From assembly GCF_032452875.1 (NCBI RefSeq), contig NW_026893682.1:372001-436000 (forward strand): a stretch of 64,000 bases of DNA. The letters are read 5' to 3'. Of this stretch, positions 38,437-52,738 are shown one piece after another. Numbering within the stretch: the first letter of the stretch is position 1; the number at the start of each line of letters is the position of its first letter. The DNA is from Bos javanicus. Its lineage: Eukaryota; Chordata; Mammalia; Artiodactyla; Bovidae. The translations under genes and the position numbers were made by a program. The notes under the pieces were generated by a model. The model was not told the origin of the DNA, made no database searches, and worked only from the letters and a program-made list of their open reading frames with translations.

Positions 38437-41077
38437 ATGATCAGTGTATGATAGCAAACATGATCAGTGCATGATCAGTCACATGATCAGCGCCATTAAG
38501 TCACGTGATCACTACATGATAGTCATGTGATCAGTCCATGCTCAGTCACGGTATCAGTGCATGATCAGCCACGTGATCAGTGCATGATCTGTCACATGAT
38601 TAGTGCATGATCATCCACGTGATCAGTGCATGGGCAGTCATGTGATCAGTGCATGATATAGACGTGATCAGTGCATGATCAGTCACGTGATCAGTGCATG
38701 ATAGCCACGTGATCAGTGCATGATCAGTCACCTGATGGGTGTATGATCATTCACGTGACCTGTACATGGTAGCTACATGATCATTGCATGATCAGCCACG
38801 TGAGTAGTGCATGATAGCCACGTGATCAGTGCATGATCAGTCACGTGCCAGTACATGGTAGCTACGTGATCAGTGCATGATCAGCCACGTGAGCAGTGCA
38901 TGATAGCCACGTGATCAGTGCATGAGTCACGTGATCAGTGTATGATCAGCCACGTGATCAGTGCATGATGCCACGTGATCAGTGCATGATAGCCACGTGA
39001 TCAGTGTATGATCAGCCACGTGATCAGTGCATGATAGCCACGTGATCAGTGCATGATCAGTCACGTGATCAGTGCATGATCAGTCACGTGATCAGTGCAT
39101 GATCAGCCACGTGATCAGTGCATGATCAGCCACGTGATCAGTGCATGATCAATTACGTGATCAGTGCATGATCAGTCACGTGACCAGTACATGATAGCTA
39201 CGTGATCAGTGCATGATCAGCCACGTGATCAGTGCATGATAGCCACGTGATCAGTGCATGATCAGTCACGTGATCGTGTGTGATCAGCCACGTGATCAGT
39301 GCATGATATCCACGTGATCAGTGCATGACAGCCACGTGATCAGTGCATGATAGCCACGTGATCAGTGCATGATCAGTCACGTGATCATGTGTGATCAGCC
39401 ACGTGATCAGTGCATGATGAGCCACGTGATCAGTGCATGATCAATTACGTGATCAGTGCATGATCAGTCACGTGACCAGTACATGGTTGCTACGTGATCA
39501 GTGCATGATCAGCCACGTGATCAGTGCATGATAGCCACGTGATCAGTGCATGATCAGTCACGTGATCAGTGCATGATCAGTCACGTGATCAGTGCATGAT
39601 CAGCCACGTGATCAGTGCATGATCAGTCACGTGCCAGTATATGGTTGCTACGTGATCATTGCATGACAGCCACGTGATCAGTGCATGATAGCCACGTGAT
39701 GTGTGCATGAGTTACGTGATCAGTGTATGATCAGCCACGTGATCAGTGCATGAGTGCCACGTGATCAGTGCATGATAGCCACGTGACAGTGTGTGATCAG
39801 CCACGTGATCAGTGCATGATCAGCCACGTGATCAGTGCATGATAGCCACGTGATCAGTGCATGATCAGTCACGTGATCAGTGCATGATCAGTCACGTGAT
39901 CAGTGCATGATCAGCCACGTGATCAGTGCATGATCAGCCACGTGATCAGTGCATGATCAGTCACGTGATCAGTGCATGATCAGTCACGTGATCAGTGCAT
40001 GATAGCTACGTGATCAGTGCATGATCAGCCACGTGATCAGTGCATGATAGCCACGTGATCAGTGCATGATCAGTCATGTGATCAGTGTGATCAGCCACGT
40101 GATCAGTGCATGATATCCACGTGATCAGTGCATGATCAGTCCCGTGATCAGTGCATGATAGCCACGTGATCAGTGCATGATCAGTCACGTGATCATGTGT
40201 GATCAGCCACGTGATCAGTGCATGATCAGCCACGTGATCAGTGCATGATCAATTACGTGATCAGTGCATGATCAGTCACGTGACCAGTACATGGTAGCTA
40301 CGTGATCGTTGCATGATCAGCCACGTGATCAGTGCATGATAGCCACGTGATCAGTGCATGATCAGTCACGTGATCAGTGCATGATCAGTCACGTGATCAG
40401 TGCATGATCAGCCACGTGATCAGTGCATGATCAGTCACGTGCCAGTATATGGTTGCTACGTGATCAGTGCATGATCAGCCACGTGATCAGTGCATGATAG
40501 CCACGTGATCAGTGCATGAGTTACGTGATCAGTGCATGATCAGCCACGTGATCAGTGCATGAGTGCCACGTGATCAGTGCATGATCAGCCACGTGATCAG
40601 TGTGTGATCAGCCACGTGATCAGTGCATGATCAGCCACGTGATCAGTGCATGATAGCCACGTGATCAGTGCATGATCAGTCACGTGATCAGTGCATGATC
40701 AGTCACGTGATCAGTGCATGATCAGCCACGTGATCAGTGCATGATCAGCCACGTGATCAGTGCATGATCAGTCACGTGATCAGTGCATGATCAGTCACGT
40801 GATCAGTGCATGATAGCTACGTGATCAGTGCATGATCAGCCACGTGATCAGTGCATGATAGCCACGTGATCAGTGCATGATAGCCACGTGATCAGTGCAT
40901 GATCAGTCACGTGATCAGTGTATGATCAGCCACGTGATCAGTGCATGATCAGCCACGTGATCAGTGCATGATCAGCCACGTGATCAGTGCATGATAGCCA
41001 CGTGATCAGTGCATGATCAGTCACGTGATCAGTGTATGATCAGCCACGTGATCAGTGCATGCTCAGTCACGTGATCT
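38437..41077 (+). repeat. Satellite between D-blocks 18 and 19
   Basis: Counterpart of 7388-9503 but 525 bp longer. The pure-repeat open frame at 40006-40233 pairs with 8442-8669. GTCCCGTG near 40139 breaks one E-box. Markers near 39633 and 40443 in the GCCAGTATATGG form are not followed by D-blocks at the normal distance. Confidence 0.9.
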
Positions 41078-41320
41078 GGGCCTGCTGAGCTGCGTGATTA
41101 CTGTCTGCTCATCTGCTTGACAATTGCCAGCTGAGCTGCACGATTCCTGCCTGTCATCTGCTTGACAATTGCCAGCTGTGCTGCGTAATTCCTGCCTGCT
41201 CAGCTGCTTGATTATTGCCAGCTGAGCAGCATGATTCCTCACACTGAGTTCCATGATTATTGCCTGCTGACTGTTTGATTCGTGCCTACTCAGCTCTTTG
41301 TTTATTGCCTCCAGAGGCAC
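41078..41320 (+). repeat. D-block copy 19 (243 bp, shared 1-bp deletion)
   Basis: Same CACACTGAG deletion as the copy at 23224, but flanks like those of copy 6 at 9504. The block interior and the flanks therefore have different closest relatives, as gene conversion or unequal exchange would produce. Confidence 0.93.
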
Positions 41321-42481
41321 ATGATCAGTGTATGATAGCAAACATGATCAGTGCATGATCAGTCACATGATCAGCGCCATTAAGTCACGTGATCACTACA
41401 TGATAGTCATGTGATCAGTCCATGCTCAGTCACGGTATCAGTGCATGATCAGCCACGTGATCAGTGCATGATCTGTCACATGATCAGTGTATGATCATCC
41501 ACGTGATCAGTGCATGATCAGTCATGTGATCAGTGCATGATATAGACGTGATCAGTGCATGATCAGTCACGTGATCAGTGCATGATAGCCACGTGATCAG
41601 TGCATGATCAGTCACGTGATCAGTGTATGATCAGCCACGTGATCAGTGCATGATCAGCCACGTGATCAGTGCATGATCAGCCACGTGATCAGTGCATGAT
41701 CAGTCACGTGATCAGTGCATGATAGCCACGTGATCAGTGCATGATCAGCCACGTGATCAGTGCATGATAGCCACGTGATCAGTGCATGATAGCCACGTGA
41801 TCAGTGCATGATCAGTCACGTGATACATGTGTGATCAGCCACGTGATCAGTGCATGATGAGCCACGTGATCAGTGCATGATCAATTACGTGATCAGTGCA
41901 TGATCAGTCACGTGACCAGTACATGGTTGCTACGTGATCGTTGCATGATCAGCCACGTGAGCAGTGCATGATAGCCACGTGATCAGTGCATGATCAGTCA
42001 CGTGATCAGTACATGATCAGTCACGTGAACAGTGCATGATCATTTACGTGATCAGTGCATGATCAGTCACGTGCCAGTATATGGTAGCTACGTGATCATT
42101 CCATGACGAGCCACGTGAGCAGTGCATGATAGCCACGTGATGTGTGCATGAGTTACGTGAGCAGAGTATGATCAGCCACGTGATCAGTGCATGAGTGCCA
42201 CGTGATCAGTGCATGATATGTCACGTGACAGGTGTGTGATCAGCCACGTGAACAGTGCATGTTCAGCCACGTGATCAGTGCATGATAGCCACGTGATCAG
42301 TGCATGATCAGTTACGTGAGCAGTGTATGATCAGCCACGTGATCAGTGCATGGTCAGACACGTGAACAGTGTATGATCAGCCACGTGATCAGTGCATGAT
42401 ATCCAAGTGATCAGTGCATGATCATCACGTGATCAGTGTATGATCAGCCACGTGAACAGTGCATGCTCAGTCACGTGATCA
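41321..42481 (+). repeat. Satellite between D-blocks 19 and 20
   Basis: Close counterpart of 9748-10908: same series of flank, homogenised run, GATACATGTGTGATC near 41822, GATCAATTACGTG and GCCAGTATATGG (about 42074). Confidence 0.9.
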
Positions 42482-42725
42482 GGGCCTGCTGAGCTGCGTG
42501 ATTACTGTCTGCTCATCTGCTTGACAATTGCCAGCTGAGCTGCACGATTCCTGCCTGTCATCTGCTTGACAATTGCCAGCTGTGCTGCGTAATTCCTGCC
42601 TGCTCAGCTGCTTGATTATTGCCAGCTGAGCAGCATGATTCCTCACACCTGAGTTCCATGATTATTGCCTGCTGACTGTTTGATTCGTGCCTACTCAGCT
42701 CTTTGTTTATTGCCTCCAGAGGCAC
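42482..42725 (+). repeat. D-block copy 20 (244 bp)
   Basis: Intact, TCAGGGCC junction, 408 bp after the shortened marker, like copy 7. Confidence 0.92.
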
Positions 42726-45684
42726 ATGATCAGTGTATGATAGCAAACATGATCAGCGCATGATCAGTCACATGATCAGCGCCATTAAGTCACGTGATCA
42801 CTACATGATAGTCATGTGATCAGTCCATGCTCAGTCACGGTATCAGTGCATGATCAGCCACGTGATCAGTGCATGATCTGTCACATGATTAGTGTATGAT
42901 CATCCACGTGATCAGTGCATGGGCAGTCATGTGATCAGTGCATGATATAGACGTGATCAGTGCATGATCAGTCTCGTGATCAGTGCATGATCAGCCACGT
43001 GATCAGTGCATGATCAGCCACGTGATCAGTGCATGATCAGCCACGTGATCAGTGCATGATCAGTCACGTGATCAGTGCATGATCAGCCACGTGATCAGTG
43101 CATGATCAGCCACGTGATCAGTGCATGATCAGTCACGTGATCAGTGCATGATCAGTCACGTGACCAGTACATGGTAGCTACGTGATCAGTGCATGATCAG
43201 CCACGTGAGCAGTGCATGATAGCCACGTGATCAGTGCATGATCAGTCACGTGATCAGTGCATGATCAGTCACGTGATCAGTGCATGATCAGCCACGTGAT
43301 CAGTGCATGATCAGCCACGTGATCAGTGCATGATAGCCACGTGATCAGTGCATGATCAGTCACGTGATCAGTGCATGATCAGTCACGTGATCAGTGCATG
43401 ATCAGTCACGTGATCAGTGCATGATCAGTCACGTGATCAGTGCATGATCAGCCACGTGATCAGTGCATGATCAGCCACGTGATCAGTGCATGATCAGCCA
43501 CGTGATCAGTGCATGATCAGTCACGTGATCAGTGCATGATCAGCCACGTGATCAGTGCATGATCAGTCACGTGATCAGTGCATGATCAGCCACGTGATCA
43601 GTGCATGATAGCCACGTGATCAGTGCATGATCAGTCACGTGATCAGTGCATGATCAGTCACGTGATCAGTGCATGATCAGCCACGTGATCAGTGCATGAT
43701 CAGCCACGTGATCAGTGCATGATCAGTCACGTGATCAGTGCATGATCAGTCACGTGATCAGTGCATGATAGCTACGTGATCAGTGCATGATCAGCCACGT
43801 GATCAGTGCATGATAGCCACGTGATCAGTGCATGATCAGCCACGTGATCAGTGCATGATCAGTCACGTGATCAGTGCATGATCAGCCACGTGATCAGTGC
43901 ATGATATCCACGTGATCAGTGCATGATCAGCCACGTGATCAGTGCATGATAGCCACGTGATCAGTGCATGATCAGTCACGTGATCAGTGCATGATCAGTC
44001 ACGTGATCAGTGCATGATCAGCCACGTGATCAGTGCATGATCAGTCACGTGACCAGTATATGGTTGCTACGTGATCATTGCATGATCAGCCACGTGAGCA
44101 GTGCATGATAGCCACGTGATGTGTGCATGAGTTACGTGATCAGTGTATGATCAGCCACGTGATCAGTGCATGATGCCACGTGATCAGTGCATGATAGTCA
44201 CGTGATCAGTGCATGATCAGCCACGTGATCAGTGCATGATCAGCCACGTGATCAGTGCATGATAGCCACGTGATCAGTGCATGATCAGTCACGTGATCAG
44301 TGCATGATCAGCCACGTGATCAGTGCATGATCAGTCACGTGATCAGTGCATGATCAGCCACGTGATCAGTGCATGATCAGTCATGTGATCAGTGCATGAT
44401 ATAGACGTGATCAGTGCATGATCAGTCACGTGATCAGTGCATGATAGCCACGTGATCAGTGCATGATCAGTCACGTGATCAGTGTATGATCATTCACGTG
44501 ACCAGTACATGGTAGCTACATGATCATTGCATGATCAGCCACGTGATAGTGCATGATAGCCACGTGATCAGTGCATGATCAGTCACGTGATCAGTGCATG
44601 ATCAGTCATGTGACCAGTACATGGTAGCTGCGTGATCATGCATGATCAGCCACGTGATCAGTGCATGATAGCCACGTGATCAGTGCATGATCAGCCACGT
44701 GATCAGTGCATGATCAGTCACGTGATCAGTGCATGATCAGCCACGTGATCAGTGCATGATCAGCCACGTGATCAGTGCATGATCAGCCACGTGATCAGTG
44801 CATGATAGCCACGTGATCAGTGCATGATCAGTCACGTGATCAGTGCATGATCAGTCACGTGATCAGTGCATGATCAGCCACGTGATCAGTGCATGATCAG
44901 CCACGTGATCAGTGCATGATCAGTCACGTGATCAGTGCATGATCAGTCACGTGATCAGTGCATGATCAGTCACGTGATCAGTGCATGATAGCCACGTGAT
45001 CAGTGCATGATCAGCCACGTGATCAGTGCATGATAGCCACGTGATCAGTGCATGATCAGTCACGTGATCAGTGCATGATCAGTCACGTGATCAGTGCATG
45101 ATCAGCCACGTGATCAGTGCATGATCAGTCACGTGATCAGTGCATGATCAGCCACGTGATCAGTGCATGATAGCCACGTGATCAGTGCATGATCAGTCAC
45201 GTGATCAGTGCATGATCAGTCACGTGATCAGTGCATGATCAGCCACGTGATCAGTGCATGATCAGTTACGTGATCAGTGCATGATCAGTCACGTGACCAG
45301 TGCATGGTAGCTACGTGATCATTGCATGATCAGCCACGTGATCAGTGCATGATAGCCACGTGATCAGTGCATGATAGCCACGTGATCAGTGCATGATCAG
45401 TCACGTGATCAGTGCATGATCAGCCACGTGATCAGTGCATGATCAGCCACGTGATCAGTGCATGATCAGCCACGTGATCAGTGCATGATAGCCACGTGAT
45501 CAGTGCATGATCAGTTACGTGAGCAGTGTATGATCAGCCACGTGATCAGTGCATGGTCAGACACGTGAACAGTGTATGATCAGCCACGTGATCAGTGCAT
45601 GATATCCAAGTGATCAGTGCATGATCATCACGTGATCAGTGTATGATCAGCCACGTGAACAGTGCATGCTCAGTCACGTGATCT
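42726..45684 (+). repeat. Satellite between D-blocks 20 and 21, with D-less cycle
   Basis: Long near-consensus run (about 42.98-44.04 kb), D-less cycle at the marker near 44053, second near-consensus run (about 44.65-45.5 kb), then a truncated lead-in that starts at GATCAGTTACGTGAGCAG with no CCAGTATATGG marker. Confidence 0.88.
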
Positions 45685-45928
45685 GGGCCTGCTGAGCTGC
45701 GTGATTACTGTCTGCTCATCTGCTTGACAATTGCCAGCTGAGCTGCACGATTCCTGCCTGTCATCTGCTTGACAATTGCCAGCTGTGCTGCGTAATTCCT
45801 GCCTGCTCAGCTGCTTGATTATTGCCAGCTGAGCAGCATGATTCCTCACACCTGAGTTCCATGATTATTGCCTGCTGACTGTTTGATTCGTGCCTACTCA
45901 GCTCTTTGTTTATTGCCTCCAGAGGCAC
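45685..45928 (+). repeat. D-block copy 21 (244 bp)
   Basis: Intact, TCTGGGCC junction. The marker and first lead-in monomers are missing upstream, replaced by plain monomers, so the copy keeps only about the last 180 bp of its usual 5' context. Confidence 0.92.
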
Positions 45929-48900
45929 ATGATCAGTGTATGATAGCAAACATGATCAGCGCATGATCAGTCACATGATCAGCGCCATTAAGTCACGTGA
46001 TCACTACATGATAGTCATGTGATCAGTCCATGCTCAGTCACGGTATCAGTGCATGATCAGCCACGTGATCAGTGCATGATCTGTCACATGATTAGTGTAT
46101 GATCATCCACGTGATCAGTGCATGGGCAGTCATGTGATCAGTGCATGATATAGACGTGATCAGTGCATGATCAGTCTCGTGATCAGTGCATGATAGCCAC
46201 GTGATCAGTGCATGATCAGTCACCTGATGGGTGTATGATCATTCACGTGACCTGTACATGGTAGCTACATGATCATTGCATGATCAGCCACGTGAGTAGT
46301 GCATGATAGCCACGTGATCACTGCATGATCAGTCACGTGATCAGTGCATGATCAGTCATGTGACCAGTACATGGTAGCTGCGTGATCATGCATGATCAGC
46401 CACGTGAGCAGTGCATGATAGCCACGTGATCAGTGCATGATCAGTCACGTGATCAGTGCATGATCAGCCACGTGATCAGTGCATGATCAGCCACGTGATC
46501 AGTGCATGATCAGCCACGTGATCAGTGCATGATAGTCACGTGATCAGTGCATGATCAGTCACGTGATCAGTGCATGATCAGCCACGTGATCAGTGCATGA
46601 TCAGCCACGTGATCAGTGCATGATCAATTACGTGATCAGTGCATGATCAGTCACGTGACCAGTACATGGTAGCTACGTGATCATTGCATGATCAGCCACG
46701 TGATCAGTGCATGATAGCCACGTGATCAGTGCATGATAGCCACGTGATCAGTGCATGATCAGTCATGTGATACGTGTGTGATCAGCCACGTGATCAGTGC
46801 ATGATATCCACGTGATCAGTGCATGACAGCCACGTGATCAGTGCATGATAGCCACGTGATCAGTGCATGATCAGTCACGTGATCATGTGTGATCAGCCAC
46901 GTGATCAGTGCATGATCAGCCACGTGATCAGTGCATGATCAGTACGTGATCAGTGCATGATCAGTCACGTGACCAGTGCATGGTTGCTACGTGATCAGTG
47001 CATGATCAGCCACGTGATCAGTGCATGATAGCCACGTGATCAGTGCATGATCAGTCACGTGATCAGTGCATGATCAGTCACGTGATCAGTGCATGATCAT
47101 TTACGTGATCAGTGCATGATCAGTCACGTGATCAGTATATGGTAGCTACGTGATCATTGCATGATCAGCCACGTGATCAGTGCATGATAGCCACGTGATC
47201 AGTGCATGATCAGTCACGTGATCAGTGTATGATCAGCACGTGATCAGTGCATGAGTGCCACGTGATCAGTGCATGATATGTCACGTGACAGTGTGTGATC
47301 AGCCACGTGATCAGTGCATGATCAGCCACGTGATCAGTGCATGATAGCCACGTGATCAGTGCATGATCAGTTACGTGATCAGTGCATGATCAGCCACGTG
47401 ATCAGTGCATGATCAGACACGTGATCAGTGCATGATCAGCCACGTGATCAGTGCATGATAGCCACGTGATCAGTGCATGATCAGTCACGTGATCAGTGCA
47501 TGATCAGTCACGTGATCAGTGCATGATCAGTCACGTGATCAGTGCATGATCAGCCACGTGATCAGTGCATGATAGCCACGTGATCAGTGCATGATCAGTC
47601 ACGTGATCAGTGCATGATCAGTCACGTGATCAGTGCATGATCAGCCACGTGATCAGTGCATGATCAGCCACGTGATCAGTGCATGATCATTACGTGATCA
47701 GTGCATGATCAGTCACGTGACCAGTGCATGATAGCTACGTGATCATTGCATGATCAGCCACGTGATCAGTGCATGATAGCCACGTGATCAGTGCATGATC
47801 AGTCACGTGATCAGTGCATGATCAGTCACGTGATCAGTGCATGATCAGTCACGTGATCAGTGCATGATCAGTCACGTGATCAGTGCATGATCAGTCACGT
47901 GATCAGTGCATGATAGCCACGTGATCAGTGCATGATCAGCCACGTGATCAGTGCATGATAGCCACGTGATCAGTGCATGATCAGTCACGTGATCAGTGCA
48001 TGATCATCCACGTGATCAGTGCATGATCAGTCACGTGATCAGTGCATGATATAGACGTGATCAGTGCATGATCAGTCACGTGATCAGTGCATGATCAGCC
48101 ACGTGATCAGTGCATGATAGCCACGTGATGAGTGCATGATCAGCACATGATCAGTCACATGATCAGTGCATGATCAGCCACGTGATCAGTGCATGATCAG
48201 TCATGTGATCAGTGATCAGTGCATGATCAGTCACATGATCAGTGCATGAAGTCACGTGATCAGTGCATGATAGTCACGTGATCAGTGCATGATCAGTCAC
48301 GTGATCAGTGCATGATCAGCCACGTGATCAGTGCATGATCAGTCACGTGATCAGTGCATGATCAGCCACGTGATCAGTGCATGATCAGTCACGTGATCAG
48401 TGCATGATAGACGTGATCAGTGCATGATCAGTCACGTGATCAGTGCATGATCAGTCACGTGATCAGTGCATGATCAGTCACGTGATCAGTGCATGATAGC
48501 TACGTGATCAGTGCATGATCAGCCACGTGATCAGTGCATGATAGCCACGTGATCAGTGCATGATCAGTCACGTGATCAGTGCATGATCAGTCACGTGATC
48601 AGTGCATGATAGCTGCGTGATCATGCATGATCAGCCACGTGATCAGTGCATGATAGCCACGTGATCAGTGCATGATCAGTCACGTGATCAGTGCATGATC
48701 AGTCACGTGATCAGTGCATGATCAGCCACGTGATCAGTGCATGATCAGTCACGTGATCAGTGCATGATCAGCCACGTGATCAGTGCATGATAGCCACGTG
48801 ATCAGTGCATGATCAGTCACGTGATCAGTGCATGATCAGTCACGTGATCAGTGCATGATAGCCACGTGATCAGTGCATGATCAGTCACGTGATCAGTGCA

Positions 48901-50146
48901 TGATAGCCACGTGATCAGTGCATGATCAGCCACGTGATCAGTGCATGATAGCCACGTGATCAGTGCATGATAGCCACGTGATCAGTGCATGATCAGTCAC
49001 GTGATCAGTGCATGATCAGCCACGTGATCAGTGCATGATAGCCACGTGATCAGTGCATGATAGCCACGTGATCAGTGCATGATCAGTCACGTGATCAGTG
49101 CATGATCAGTCACGTGATCAGTGCATGATCAGCCACGTGATCAGTGCATGATCAGCCACGTGATCAGTGCATGATCAGTCACGTGATCAGTGCATGATCA
49201 GTCACGTGATCAGTGCATGATAGCTACGTGATCAGTGCATGATCAGCCACGTGATCAGTGCATGATAGCCACGTGATCAGTGCATGATCAGCCACGTGAT
49301 CAGTGCATGATCAGCCACGTGATCAGTGCATGATCAGTCACGTGATCATGTGTGATCAGCCACGTGATCAGTGCATGATCAGCCACGTGATCAGTGCATG
49401 ATCAGTCACGTGATCAGTGCATGATCAGTCACGTGATCAGTGCATGATCAGTCACGTGATCAGTGCATGATCAGCCACGTGATCAGTGCATGATAGCCAC
49501 GTGATCAGTGCATGATCAGTCACGTGATCAGTGCATGATCAGTCACGTGATCAGTGCATGATCAGCCACGTGATCAGTGCATGATCAGCCACGTGATCAG
49601 TGCATGATCAGCCACGTGATCAGTGCATGATCAGCCACGTGATCAGTGCATGATCAGTCACGTGATCAGTGCATGATCAGTCACGTGATCAGTGCATGAT
49701 CATTTACGTGATCTGTGCATGATCAGTCACGTGACCAGTATATGGTAGCTACGTGATCATTCCATGACGAGCCACGTGAGCAGTGCATGATAGCCACGTG
49801 ATGTGTGCATGATCAGTCACGTGAGCAGAGTATGATCAGCCACGTGATCAGTGCATGAGTGCCACGTGATCAGTGCATGATATGTCACGTGACAGGTGTG
49901 TGATCAGCCACGTGAACAGTGCATGTTCAGCCACGTGATCAGTGCATGATAGCCACGTGATCAGTGCATGATCAGTTACGTGAGCAGTGCATGATCAGCC
50001 ACGTGATCAGTGCATGGTCAGACACGTGAACAGTGTATGATCAGCCACGTGATCAGTGCATGATATCCAAGTGATCAGTGCATGATCAATCACGTGATCA
50101 GTGTATGATCAGCCACGTGAACAGTGCATGCTCAGTCACGTGATCA
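45929..50146 (+). repeat. Satellite between D-blocks 21 and 22, strongly homogenised
   Basis: Regular flank to about 46.4 kb, then mostly plain monomers. A marker near 47129 (ATCAGTATATGG) has no D-block. An eroded D-block flank lies at 48128-48290. The lead-in resumes at about 49688 with a marker near 49738. Confidence 0.88.
48128..48290 (+). repeat. Relic of D-block 3' flank without a D-block
   Basis: Contains CAGCACATGATC, CAGTCACATG twice, a partial unit (TGATCAGTGATCAG) and TGCATGAAGTCACGTG. These match the 3' flank that normally follows a D-block (compare 55570-55620 and the GCCATTAAGTCACG unit), but no D-block sequence precedes it. I read it as a cycle whose D-block was deleted or overwritten. 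Confidence 0.65.
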
Positions 50147-50390
50147 GGGCCTGCTGAGCTGCGTGATTACTGTCTGCTCATCTGCTTGACAATTGCCAGC
50201 TGAGCTGCACGATTCCTGCCTGTCATCTGCTTGACAATTGCCAGCTGTGCTGCGTAATTCCTGCCTGCTCAGCTGCTTGATTATTGCCAGCTGAGCAGCA
50301 TGATTCCTCACAGCTGAGTTCCATGATTATTGCCTGCTGACTGTTTGATTCGTGCCTACTCAGCTCTTTGTTTATTGCCTCCAGAGGCAC
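50147..50390 (+). repeat. D-block copy 22 (244 bp, CACAGCTGAG type)
   Basis: Intact, TCAGGGCC junction, CACAGCTGAG centre. First of three D-blocks at 1,295 and 1,297 bp spacing. A full lead-in marker lies 409 bp upstream, unlike the next two. Confidence 0.92.
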
Positions 50391-51441
50391 ATGATCAGTG
50401 TATGATAGCAAACATGATCAGCGCATGATCAGTCACATGATCAGCGCCATTAAGTCACGTGATCACTACATGATAGTCATGTGATCAGTCCATGCTCAGT
50501 CACGGTATCAGTGCATGATCAGCCACGTGATCAGTGCATGATCTGTCACATGATCAGTGTATGATCAGCCACGTGATCAGTGCATGATCAGTCACGTGAT
50601 CAGTGCATGATCATTCACGTGACCAGTACATGGTAGCTACATGATCAGTGCATGATCAGCCACGTGATAGTGCATGATAGCCACGTGATCAGTGCATGAT
50701 CAGTCACGTGATCAGTGCATGATCAGTCACGTGACCAGTACATGGTAGCTGCGTGATCATGCATGATCAGCCACGTGATCAGTGCATGATAGCCACGTGA
50801 TCAGTGCATGATCAGCCACGTGATCAGTGCATGATCAGCCACGTGATCAGTGCATGATCAGTCACGTGATCAGTGCATGATCAGTCACGTGATCAGTGCA
50901 TGATCAGCCACGTGATCAGTGCATGATCAGTCATGTGTCAGTGCATGATCAGCCCGTGATCAGTGCATGATCAGTCACGTGATCAGTGCATGATCAGCCA
51001 CGTGATCAGTGCATGATCAGCCACGTGATCAGTGCATGATCAGTCACGTGATCAGTGCATGATCAGCCACGTGATCAGTGCATGATCAGTCACGTGATCA
51101 GTGCATGATCAGCCACGTGATCAGTGCATGATAGCCACGTGATCAGTGCATGATCAGTCACGTGATCAGTGCATGATCAGTCACGTGACAGTGTGTGATC
51201 AGCCACGTGATCAGTGCATGATCAGCCACGTGATCAGTGCATGATAGCCACGTGATCAGTGCATGATCAGTTACGTGAGCAGTGTATGATCAGCCACGTG
51301 ATCAGTGCATGGTCAGACACGTGAACAGTGTATGATCAGCCACGTGATCAGTGCATGATATCCAAGTGATCAGTGCATGATCAGTCACGTGATCAGTGTA
51401 TGATCAGCCACGTGAACAGTGCATGCTCAGTCACGTGATCA
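50391..51441 (+). repeat. Satellite of the 1.296-kb unit, first spacer
   Basis: Short 3' flank, TAGCTGCGTGATCATGC near 50747, mostly plain monomers, a broken unit TCATGTGTCAG near 50931 followed by CAGCCCGTG, then GATCAGTTACGTGAGCAG and the short lead-in. No CCAGTATATGG marker. Confidence 0.9.
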
Positions 51442-51685
51442 GGGCCTGCTGAGCTGCGTGATTACTGTCTGCTCATCTGCTTGACAATTGCCAGCTGAGC
51501 TGCACGATTCCTGCCTGTCATCTGCTTGACAATTGCCAGCTGTGCTGCGTAATTCCTGCCTGCTCAGCTGCTTGATTATTGCCAGCTGAGCAGCATGATT
51601 CCTCACAGCTGAGTTCCATGATTATTGCCTGCTGACTGTTTGATTCGTGCCTACTCAGCTCTTTGTTTATTGCCTCCAGAGGCAC
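51442..51685 (+). repeat. D-block copy 23 (244 bp, CACAGCTGAG type)
   Basis: Same class as copy 22, in the middle of the 1.296-kb series. Its lead-in has GATCAGTCACGTG where older lead-ins have GATCATCACGTG. Confidence 0.92.
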
Positions 51686-52738
51686 ATGATCAGTGTATGA
51701 TAGCAAACATGATCAGCGCATGATCAGTCACATGATCAGCGCCATTAAGTCACGTGATCACTACATGATAGTCATGTGATCAGTCCATGCTCAGTCACGG
51801 TATCAGTGCATGATCAGCCACGTGATCAGTGCATGATCAGTCACATGATCAGTGCATGATCAGCCACGTGATCAGTGCATGATCAGTCACGTGATCAGTG
51901 CATGATCAGTCACGTGACCAGTGCATGGTAGCTACGTGATCAGTGCATGATCAGCCACGTGATAGTGCATGATAGCCACGTGATCAGTGCATGATCAGTC
52001 ACGTGATCAGTGCATGATCAGTCACGTGACCAGTACATGGTAGCTGCGTGATCATGCATGATCAGCCACGTGATCAGTGCATGATAGCCACGTGATCAGT
52101 GCATGATCAGCCACGTGATCAGTGCATGATCAGCCACGTGATCAGTGCATGATCAGTCACGTGATCAGTGCATGATCAGTCACGTGATCAGTGCATGATC
52201 AGCCACGTGATCAGTGCATGATCAGTCACGTGATCAGTGCATGATCAGCCACGTGATCAGTGCATGATCAGTCACGTGATCAGTGCATGATCAGCCACGT
52301 GATCAGTGCATGATCAGCCACGTGATCAGTGCATGATCAGTCACGTGATCAGTGCATGATCAGCCACGTGATCAGTGCATGATCAGCCACGTGATCAGTG
52401 CATGATCAGCCACGTGATCAGTGCATGATAGCCACGTGATCAGTGCATGATCAGCCACGTGATCAGTGCATGATCAGTCACGTGACAGTGTGTGATCAGC
52501 CACGTGATCAGTGCATGATCAGCCACGTGATCAGTGCATGATAGCCACGTGATCAGTGCATGATCAGTTACGTGAGCAGTGTATGATCAGCCACGTGATC
52601 AGTGCATGGTCAGACACGTGAACAGTGTATGATCAGCCACGTGATCAGTGCATGATATCCAAGTGATCAGTGCATGATCAGTCACGTGATCAGTGTATGA
52701 TCAGCCACGTGAACAGTGCATGCTCAGTCACGTGATCA
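51686..52738 (+). repeat. Satellite of the 1.296-kb unit, second spacer
   Basis: Almost the same length and unit order as 50391-51441, with TAGCTGCGTGATCATGC near 52043. It lacks the TCATGTGTCAG lesion, which is replaced by plain monomers. Confidence 0.9.
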
